This document shows positions 54,850 to 64,000 of a DNA stretch of 64,000 nucleotides, piece after piece (position 1 is the stretch's first letter; each line of letters begins with the position of its first letter). The DNA comes from Hibiscus mutabilis. Lineage: Eukaryota; Streptophyta; Magnoliopsida; Malvales; Malvaceae. The notes under the pieces were generated by a model. It saw only the letters and a program-made list of their open reading frames with translations. It was not told the origin of the DNA and ran no database searches. The stretch lies in contig CM033714.1 of the NCBI GenBank assembly GCA_019671005.1, forward strand, positions 59,195,741 through 59,259,740, in the 5' to 3' direction. A program made the translations under genes and the position numbers.

Positions 54850-57312
54850 GTCGGTATGTCTGGCTTCAGCTAGAAAAGACAAACAAGATGGTGGTGGTCT
54901 CATCATCACCGAGGTCACCGTCTACCAGAGTGAAGCTCGGGAAAGTTTGGCCCTTGAAGAAATCAACATTTTGTCACTCACCATCAAGTTTTAGCACCAC
55001 CAAGTTTTAGCTTCACCCGTATCGAAAATGGGGATCTAGAGCTCGCCGACAAATTTTCGCCACCGGAAGCCACCGCACGCGCTGCCACCTATGCGTGGGT
55101 GATCTTCGGCAATAGGTGGGAGCCAAACCAGTTGACTGGTTAACCAAACCGGACTAGCCAATTAACCAACCATTTGACCAAGCCAAGCCGCTTTGACCAG
55201 CCATTGATCGAGTCATGTTGACCGTTGATCGATTCGTGCTGATAATTGGTCAAACCGCGTTAATCGGTTGACCAAGTCATTACCGCATTGGCCGAGCTGT
55301 TGACTTTTTGGGGGGAACCTTACCCGGGGTTTTTTGACATTTTGATTTCGTCAGCATAGTCTGTTTTGCCAAATTCGAACATGATAAGTTGTTTTTACAT
55401 GTTTGATCTTACAGATTGGTTAGTTAATGAGGTTAATTAATATTTGTGGTATTCATATTTTTATGAGGATTATTCAGATTCAAAAATCGGATCAAGATGA
55501 GTGTTTTAAGGAGCTCGAGTAGGATTTTAGCGATATTTGCTTAAGTTTAGTACACCTCGAACTCCACATGCTTCATGAGCATCATAAATATGATTGCTTG
55601 GTGTGTTAGTATATGCAAATAGGTAGACAATGAATAAGCATGTTTAGAGACCAGTAATATGAGACTTGATATCTATGAGATACATGATGATGTTACGAAT
55701 ATGATGAGACTCATGGAGACTTTAGAGACTTGTATGTTAGTTGTGATACTCGTATAATTATTTGATGATTAATTGATTAATAAGTTTGTGATGCCTTGTA
55801 TGTTAGTTCGAATGGATTGACGTGATTTAATGGAATTATGCTTAAGGGATAATACCGATAAATACTCGATTAAATGATTATGAAGCTAGTAATTAATATT
55901 AATTGATTGAATGTGTTAGTAAACAAACCCTAATAACTTTCATACTGGTACGAACCCGTGAGTATGGTATCTGTACGAGCTTCGGTCATACTGGTACGTG
56001 ATTGGGGGTCGTATCAGTACGGATCGACCCGCACCATTACTTGTGGAAATCTAAGATTTCTAGTAAGCAATGTTAGTATCGATACGCGTTTGAGTACCGA
56101 TACCCAAGGGTACTGTATCGATACTCGTATTCGAGTATCAATACCCACTAAGTTAAATAATCTAAATGTCAGTTGAAGATGGAAATTGACGTGGAAGATT
56201 AATGAATTGTTGTATGCCTTAATTAATGAGATAATTGCGGATTAATAAGATAATTAATGATGATTATAAATGTACCTTTTCATAATGTATTAACAAGTTG
56301 GTAAACTTAATTTGAGTGACTTGATAATTGATAGATACCATAGAGTTATGGTAATCATACCAGTGCTATGTACTGTATGGTAATCGTGTCAATGTTGTGT
56401 ACTGTATGGACACTTGGTTGGTTGAGTCACCTTTGATTGTTGAGATTCAGATTTCTAGACAGCGTTTTGCAACACCATGGTTAGAGATGCCGAATGTATG
56501 TTCCCGAGGTTGTGTGACACCAGACATCATTTGATGATACTCGAAGAGAGTTGTTGAATATGGGTGTACTTTCCTGAGGCTGTGTGACATCGGGCCTCAC
56601 CCAAAGAAAGTGTATGTTCCCGATGATGTATGACATCGAGCCTCACTCAGAGTGTACGTTCCTGAGGTTGTGTGACACCAGGCCTCACTCTAGGCTTGTG
56701 GTTATAACTTTGTGTGTTTTTGCTTAGATGATCTGGTGAGATCTCGAGTATGGTTGGGCCTTGTGTGCCATGTTTGGTATTTTTTTCATGATGAGAGCAT
56801 GTGTTTAGGCGACTAGTGGTAGCGCCACATGTTTATTTATCTATCCTTATTGCTCATACTAGCTTGTATGCTTATGTTTATGATTAGCATGAAGTATAGT
56901 AGAGTAGATGTGCACCATTGAGCTTTGTAAGTTCAACGCTCGGAATCGTTGTTTCTATGCGTAGGTTGATCGTTGGATCGTGGAAACGAAGAGCACTATT
57001 AGTACGGGATTCCAATAAGAGGTGTTTGCCAGATTACGTCACATGTATTTAGTGGGTTGTATATTTATAGAACCTTACGTGGTCGAGTTTGTAACTCATA
57101 TTTTGGAATTGTATTGATCAAGCCAAATGTTCAAATATTTTTAAATTAATTTAGAGCTTCGTTGTAATGATTTGATTATTTATTTATGTTTTTAATTATT
57201 TGATTTAAATGTTTTTGGAAAATATTTTGCTAGGCTAAACCGTATTGAGAAATTTTATGGTAACGAGTTAGGCTTAAGGCTCGAATACGATATCCGGATT
57301 TAGGGTATTACA
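54850..57312 (+). mobile_element. Element H: LTR remnant, Tekay/Del-like, plus orientation
   Basis: Ends GGATTTAGGGTATTACA at 57312, the usual end of this LTR group, with ATTGAGCTTTGTAAGTTCAACG near 56920 as in related LTRs. The left end is undefined. 55110-55290 is rich in GGTTGACC/GACCAAGCC phrases. 55940-56150 has repeated TACTGGTACG and GTATCGATAC phrases. 56500-56700 has four copies of a TGTGTGACACCAGGCCTCAC-like minisatellite. No coding domain. Confidence 0.55.
56500..56700 (+). repeat. Four-copy minisatellite in H
   Basis: GTTCCCGAGGTTGTGTGACA-type units, each followed by a CCAGGCCTCACTC variant, at irregular 50-60 base spacing. Confidence 0.75.
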
Positions 57313-57883
57313 ATTAAATGTTTTTATTTTTTATTTTTATTTAAAATATTAAAATTATTTTAATAATAATTATATTTAATAATAATATATTAATTTAATA
57401 AAATAATTATTATATTTAATATTATTTTAATATATTAGTGTTAATAATGAAGGGTAAAAAGGTAACTTCACACACAAAAGTGATTTTCCATCCTGAAAGC
57501 TAGAAATCTTAACTTTTGAGGTTGGGTGGAAAACCACTTTTTAAGTGATTTTTTGGTATTGCTTATGCGTGAAAAAATCATTTTTTTGAGCAAAAACTCT
57601 TTTTTAAGTAATGCCTAAGGATCAAACCGTTATCGCTCCTAAAATAAATAAATATATGGGTAAAATTATGATGCACAGGCTTACACTATAAAATTCAAAT
57701 TTTAAATTTTTGATCATAAACCCTAAAAAACTAAAATCTATACCTTAAATTTTAAATGTTAACCTTAAATTCTAAACCCTAAAACCTAAACCCATACTAA
57801 ACTAAACTCCTAATCCATAAAACTAAAAGACTTTTCAAATATAATAGATGATATAATTATTATTTACGCATATTAAAAATAAG
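57313..57883. other. AT-rich intergenic stretch
   Basis: 57313-57450 is almost pure A/T with TTTAATAATAA phrases. 57690-57830 has degenerate CCCTAAA/AACCTAAACCC phrases that look like a decayed telomere-type or TE-derived repeat. No gene seen. Confidence 0.5.
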
Positions 57884-58349
57884 TTAATTGTAGTACATAT
57901 GTCTAAACTATGACCTTTATTTTAAATTAATCTTTAAAAATTTAAATATTCTAATTTCGTCTCAAATTATGACTATCATTCTAAATTGACTACTAAACTT
58001 TTAAACATTTTAATTTCATTCTCAAACTATGTCTCTTATTCTAAATTGATTTCGAACTTTTGAATGTTCTATTTTCATCCACAAATTATTAGTATTGATA
58101 TATGCTAATCATATCCATTTTAATAAAATTATTATAAAAACTGTCAGTTGTCATGTAAATATTGACGTGTATTGTGTAATAATATGATGTGACACAAACA
58201 TTAATTTGAGGATTAAAATTAAAATGTTCAAAAATTTGAAGACAAATTTAGAATGAAGGTCATAATTTAAGGATGAAACTGAAACATTTAAAAATTTGGA
58301 GATGAATATAAAATGAAGGATATAGTTTTGGGACATAGGGTGCAATTAA
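57884..58349. mobile_element. Fold-back MITE (Mutator-like) upstream of the PCFS4-like gene
   Basis: The left end TTAATTGTAGTACATATGTC and the reverse complement of the right end (TTAATTGCACCCTATGTCCC) match, and matching continues through AAACTAT and CCTTTAT. The arms contain 60-base tandem subunits (TTCTAAATTGA ... TTTTAATTTCAT ... CAAACTATGAC) in opposite orientation on either side, so the whole 466 bp can fold. No clear 9-bp duplication. Confidence 0.65.
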
Positions 58350-58927
58350 TTCAAAAGAAAAAGGAAAATTGAATTGATGTGATTTTGGGGCACACACATT
58401 TACATGAGTTCGTTTGGGTTTATTAATCCCAAGGCCTAAAGGCCAGCAACTAGCAGACAACTTTTTATGAGCCAACCAAACAGAGCCCTAAAATCTTTTT
58501 CTTTCGTATGGTTATTTAACCCCCCCTCTCTACCACACTAACCATTTTAATCCCCCAACGTTCTCAGAAATTACAATTAACCCCCAGCCTTCCTCGTTCA
58601 GTTTCTCCATTCACTCGCCGCCTCTCCCACCCATCCAAACAATCCCTAATTCCCTTTCTCTATCCAAATTTCTTAGGTTCTTTTATCTTCAGAAGTTTGA
58701 ATTAATTCTGTTTTTATTGTAATTGGCCGTTGGGTTTTATCTTTCCCCCTTCCTTGTACGACAGGGTTTTGCACTTCTTAGTTAAATTTTCGATTTAGAT
58801 TTATGATTGTATATTTTCAATTATGTTTTGGGTGTTTTTTGGATTTGCTATGTTTATGTAAATGAGAAAAAGAGTTGTTATCAATTTAGGGATATAGGGT
58901 CTTGGATTTGCTTGTATGTTAATTGAT
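58350..58927 (+). promoter_or_regulatory. Promoter and 5' UTR region of the PCFS4-like gene
   Basis: Between the MITE and the start codon. TGGTTATTTAACCC near 58508 is a weak TATA-like candidate, followed by a CT-rich stretch (58520-58680) typical of plant 5' UTRs. T-rich sequence with TTTCTTAGGTTC near 58668 could include a 5' UTR intron, but no donor/acceptor pair is certain. Confidence 0.45.
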
Positions 58928-61900
58928 ATGGAGAATACGCGTAGACCTTTCGATAGATCAAGGGAACCCGGTTTGAAAAGGCCACGGTTATCTGAAGACC
59001 TAGCTCCGATCCCGAACGGCCGGCCATTTCCTAAACGGTCGAACCCAGTTGGTCCCGCATCTACCTTAAGATTCCCTTCCAGTGGTTCCGATAACAATGA
59101 CTTGAGCGGAGGAGCTTACGAACCGCAACCGTTGTCTCATCAGCAGCTGCAACAGCAGCAGCATCAAGAGTTGGTTAACCAGTACGAGACGGCGTTAGCG
59201 GAGCTGACTTTTAACTCTAAACAGATAATAACCAACTTGACAATAATTGCTGGTGAAAATATTCAGGCTGCCAACGCGATTGCTGCTACTGTCTGCAATA
59301 ACATTCTTGAGGTGAACTCAGTTTTAGCTGTACCTTATGCATTAAAGCTTTTCCTTTTTGTCTGAAAATGAATTGTACAGGGAATTAAATTAAAGATTTG
59401 CTTTCAATATTGTGGGCAGAAAGAAATAAATGGAAATGGACAACATAAGTTGGATTGTAAGTGTAAATTGGGATTAATGTATTCGATTATGTTTCGGTTC
59501 TATCAATGTGTCTCCATGTGGTTTTGTTAAAATAGTATGCATGGTTATTTTTGTTTATAATTTTGTAATGGATGATGAATGTGCAATGATGCTGGTAAAT
59601 TGTTGGGTGAATTTTCTTTTTATCTACAAGCGAAGCCATAGATGGTAACAATGCGATGCAATTTCATAGTCTTGCAGTATCAACCTAATGTTGCCTGCAG
59701 AGTGTTTCTATTGACCCCAATGTCCGCCAACTGCCAGCTACTGGATTATAGAGATCATAAACTTTACAGGCATGCATTGAAATGGAATATAAAGAGAGTC
59801 AGTGACTCGAGAAATTATTGATTTCATGGAAAATGAATTGCATTGCTTTGGACTCTGATAAAGCTATTATACCCTTTCTGGGTTTTACTAACAACAATAT
59901 CATTTTATGCTCTACTACCTTTTCCATTTCAATTTCCTTTTTCCTTCATAAGTGAGTATTGCACTTTTGAAACTTGCATGTTATAATCTCTTGCTAGAGC
60001 TTCTTTTATTGAACTACTAAAATTTCATTTGGATGCTGATATGAGTAAATAGACCTCGAAATGTGAAGGCCATGGTAAATGCTTAAGATGAGTTCCCTGT
60101 TACTTCCTTGGCTTTTCCATTAGCTTTCTAGGTTGACTAAAAGTTTATATTGATGCCTCAGGTGTGAATTACTTGGATGCGAAATGATGTATAATCTGTG
60201 ATGGAGCTAATTTATTAAGGTTGCTGACAGATAGTCATGAAAAACAGGGGGAAAGTGACATCATATTTAACCAGATATGGTAAAATCAGATTTTAGGCAA
60301 ATAAATTAAACACTTAAGTTGATGAAGGTAAAAAGGTTGGGTAACTTTGATAGCTGGAATCATTCCAAAACATGGTATACTGATGGAAAATCGACATTAG
60401 TGAAACTTATTTTAATTTTTCTTCATTAGTAAGAAAATGAAAGCTTTGGTTCAGTTTAATTTTTCTGTTTTGCAATCCTTATTCCTTCCTCGTCTGGCTT
60501 ACTTTTCATTACTGCATTTCTAGTATTATGGATGTGATTAGCATTATGAAGAAGAATTAGTCTGACAAAGGTATGCTTTTTTGGTTTGGGAGCTGATAAA
60601 GAAACTGGCTTTACAGGTTGCCAGTGACCAAAAGCTGCCGTCACTCTATCTTTTAGACAGTATTGTGAAGAATATCGGGAGAGATTACATTAAATATTTT
60701 GCTTCCAGATTACCCGAGGTTAGGTTTCATTCCTTTTTTTGGCTTTGTTAATGCTCACTGTGGCATCTGAAAAAATGTCTGGTAATATGACTTATGTTTG
60801 TTGTCTGAACAAAAGAACTGTAGAAGACTATGTTATAAATGAAAGATGATAATATCCTTTAGCAAGTACATCCGTCTTATGTGCTCAGAGTCTCGAGTTC
60901 TTCCAAATGCTGAAAACGTCGTATATTTCTTCTCTGTTCATCTAGATTGTGGCTGTTGCTCTTGTTGCACTTGTAACAATTCTTACCAGTTTAATTGCTG
61001 GTTTAGGTGTTCTGCAAAGTATATAGACAAGTTGATCCTCCTATGCATCAGAGTATGCGACATCTTTTTGGAACATGGAAAGGAGTATTCCCTCTTCAAT
61101 CTCTCCAGATCATTGAAAAAGAACTTGGCTTTGCTCATTTGATAAATGGTTCATCTTCAGGAACCACAGCATCTAGACCTGATCCACTATCTCAGCATCC
61201 ACAGCCTAGCATTCACATAAATCCGAAGTATCTAGAGAAGCAACGTCTTCAACAGTCAAGCAGGGTAAATTGGACAATGGCATGTTACCTATCAGATTTT
61301 TTTATCCAGTATATTTCTGAAATATTTATGGAGGATGGAGATCGTCCCGTGTTTATGAAGATATTAACTTGATGTTCTTTTATCAACCAAATATTTCCTT
61401 CACCATCTTTAAAGATTCAAATCCAAAATTTTGAGAATCCCTTGACGTAATTCCTTCTACTCGATGGAATCATTGGAATCAATAACTCTATTCGTAACTT
61501 TTTTCATATCGTAATCATCAACAACATTAATTTCTTCTTTGTTTAGTGATTTTAATGTTTATATTGTAAAGCGTTTACTATTGATTTGGTTTTTCATGAT
61601 GAAGGTGAAAGGTATGGTTAATGATATGACTGGAACTTTGTCTGACTCAAAGGACTCTAAGAGGCCAGATAGAGCAGCCATTACAGCTGGACGAACATCT
61701 GTAGATTCTTCTATTAAAATGAACGTAAGTGAAATGTTTTAAACTTGCTATATTCTGTTTATTACTTTTTCCCTTTCTGGTTATTTTCCAAAATTCTCAG
61801 AGCATTCCATGCTCTTATAGAGGCATGTTTGATGAGTCTGTTCATGAGAACATTTGTGCTACATTTGGTGGTTATGACCAACTTTGATCTTTCACAGACT

Positions 61901-64000
61901 GCTTGCATGGGAGTTGGAAGAACCAGTGGGAAAGTCGCTGATCAAGGGCATAATAGGGCTTGGTATGGAGGTAAAAGCAGTGTTCCTGAGACAATTTCCA
62001 GTCAGAGGAATGGTTTCAATATTAAGCATGGATCGCAAAATTACTCAATGTTCAAATCTGTTACTACTGATTCTCATATACGGGCAACACAGAACATTGC
62101 TAGTAGAAGTAGTAGTGGGTTGTCTAGCAGCTGGAAGAACTCAGATGAAGAAGAATTTATGTGGGATATGCACTCTAGATTGTCTAAATGTGATGTAGCC
62201 AACCTCTCTAATAACTCAAGGCAAGATCCTTGGGCTCCTGATGTTTCAGAAAAAATGGTAAGCTTGAAAAATGAACATGGATTTTAATTAGATTTCTTTA
62301 CTTCACTGAACATGTTTCTAGTTTTCTCAACTTGAAAATGATGAATTTACTAATTATCTATAAATTAGATTGACTCGAAACACTTAGAATATGTATGTTT
62401 ATATTCTTTAGGTTTTTGATACCTTGTATACTGTTTGACTGCTTCTAGCTTGTGTAGGGTAAAGACTTAAGATTAACTACAATTATCAATATGCATATAA
62501 AAATCTTAATTTAACACATTATCAGTTGGCTATGATGATTGGCGAAGAATGTTATACGTGTTAGATCGTTTTGCCCTTTCTTCTAGTTCCCTTTCCTCTA
62601 GGAATTCATTTTCTGGAGTATTTGTATTTACATGGGTTACATTAATTATAAATGGCAGGATCTAGAAAGCCAGCTCCGCAAAGCACAAAGCATTCATGAT
62701 GTGGTGCCATTTGATAGAGGAACTTCTGATTCATTATCCACCGAGCAGAAGGACGAACCTTCTTATGAACACCAGAATTCAATTGCCACTATCGGTGGGT
62801 TGCTTGCTGGTGCAAGTTCTTCCCTGGCCAGGATAGGAGTGCGACCAAAAGTAGGTTCGTCTCAATTGGGAACCTCGGGCTTTGGGAGTTTGGCAAATGT
62901 GGCATCAGGATCCGCAGGTACTTTTGAACAGCGGCATTTTCAGTCCCTAAGAGCTGCATCACCACTTGAACAGTCTCCTATGCACCAGCATTCGCCGTCA
63001 CCTTCACTTGCTGCACAGAATCCCCGTCAACAGTTACATAAAAAGGCTGAGCAAGACTATCAACAAGCTCATTCTTCGGGAAAGTTAAATGTTGGGTCTC
63101 AGAAACACTCTCCTTCTGCATCAATTTCTTCTTTTCAACCTAGCATTCATACTACCTTTTCACGGCCACCGCAACCAGAATCTGTGCAGTCCAAACCTTC
63201 TGGCCAGTATCAGAAGCAACTTCTGTCGATCTCCAAAGTTGGAGCAACATCAACAATGGCAAATGCATCAGAACATACCGACCCACTTGCTGTTGGAACT
63301 TCAGAAGTGTCAAGCACAAGTAGCCTATTGGCAGCTGTAATAAAGAGTGGGATCCTCTCCAGTAATTCATTTACTGGTAGCCTTTCAAATAAGATTTCTC
63401 AAGATGCAGGGCATATGCCACCACTGCCTTCTCTTCCAAATGAGCCTTCGCTTTCAGGTTTTGCAACCTCAGGCATTAGGGTATCAGGTTCTTCATCCCA
63501 TGATGCACTAGCTGCTACTACAAATAGTTCTCATGGAGAAGTGGAACACCTACCACTGCTTCCTTGTCTACCTCCTCCTGCTCTTGTTAGTTATGCTCCA
63601 TCGCTAACTTCAGATGCAGAAAGCAAGGCTTCAACTCCAGTATCCAACCTTTTGAGCTCATTAGTTGCCAAAGGTTTAATACGTGCATCAGAGAAGGATG
63701 CTTCATCTCTCCCATCTGTTAAGATGCCTACTCAAATGCAGAAGAGCAGCCAGGTAATGGAGAAGCCAACTCAATTGCTGAACAAGAGCTTGGACGTTTC
63801 TACCAGTAGCTCCTTGCCAGCTTCTCCCATTCCTAGTTCATCGGCTGTTCCTCGTTGCTCCACCATGGATGAGGTATCATTTGCCAAACCTTCTACAGAA
63901 AGTTCAGGTGCCTCACATAAGTCCACATCAATGGTAGTAGAAAACCTCATAGGAGTAGAATTCAGGCCAGATATAATCAAAGGATTTCACTCATCTGTGA
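58928..64000 (+). CDS. PCFS4: PCFS4-like pre-mRNA cleavage and polyadenylation factor (Pcf11 family), 3' end outside window
   Basis: Nuclear factor that couples RNA polymerase II to 3'-end cleavage and polyadenylation; the Arabidopsis homologue PCFS4 promotes flowering through FCA transcript processing (family knowledge). Exons: 58928-59311, 60617-60718, 61007-61264, 61605-61724, 61898-62257 and 62659 to beyond 64000, all with GT/AG introns and codon-phase 0. Start MENTRRPFDRSREPG was chosen over the in-frame ATG at 58916 because of its better context and family match. Residues of about 80-210 form the CID domain that binds the phosphorylated polymerase tail: ELTFNSKQIITNLTIIAGEN, QKLPSLYLLDSIVKNIGRDY, MRHLFGTWKGVFP. 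Exons 4-6 are Ser/Pro/Gln-rich and disordered, ending near LIGVEFRPDIIKGFHSS. At least 855 codons; the zinc-finger end lies to the right. No damage seen. Confidence 0.93.

Noticed and set aside
57690..57830. Interstitial telomere repeat
   Set aside because: The CCCTAAA phrases are scattered and degenerate with no uninterrupted tandem run; chance in AT-rich DNA is likely.
58916..58927. Upstream in-frame ATG as the start of the PCFS4-like protein
   Set aside because: Its context (T at -3) is poor, and family proteins begin with the ME-x-x-RR segment encoded from 58928. It remains possible and adds only four residues.

Overview
This is plant nuclear DNA from a dicot, most likely a rosid. Its only host gene is intron-containing and PCFS4-like, and nearly everything else is nested Ty3/gypsy LTR retrotransposons. 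Nothing looks prokaryotic, organellar or CRISPR-like. I could not fix the species.

Layout, with element letters used throughout. A (about 1-40934, + strand) is an old, decayed Athila-lineage element whose 5' end lies left of the window. B (247-11834, - strand) is a nearly full-length Athila-type element inserted in A's gag-protease region, with a perfect CAAAT duplication. C (18178-40051, + strand) is a relative of B inserted in A's 3' LTR (GAAAG/GAGAG). D (27045-38753, + strand) is a Tat/Ogre-type element with no recognisable pol, inserted in C's 3' LTR (CCAGG duplication). Right of A are a decayed LINE RNase H fragment (41038-41478), a MITE-like patch, and E (42284 to about 54840, + strand), a 5'-truncated Athila-type element. 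E was hit by two insertions that look like solo LTRs over 3 kb long, F (43768-47074) and G (49612-52723). A third such remnant, H, ends at 57312. A fold-back MITE (57884-58349) then precedes the host gene.

The host gene (58928 to beyond 64000, + strand) encodes a PCFS4/Pcf11-like pre-mRNA cleavage and polyadenylation factor. Six exons can be placed, and the last is still open at the window edge.

Elements A, B and E have the Athila plan: gag with a zinc knuckle, a DLGAS-type aspartic protease, RT, RNase H, integrase, then a separate env-position ORF, a long 3' UTR and a polypurine tract. B and C have a primer site matching tRNA-Asp; D's matches tRNA-Arg. All copies carry stops, frameshifts or lost catalytic residues, so none is autonomous now.

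The most unusual signal is a short palindrome, TTGCCNNGGCAA, found exactly at least 22 times and only in the B/C/E group. It forms the core of 24-bp coding minisatellites at three separate linkers (gag, RNase H-integrase, env-position protein) and of a 36-bp triplet in the LTR. A second conserved feature is a row of CTAG-armed hairpins between two polypurine-tract-like motifs in the 3' UTRs of B, C and E.
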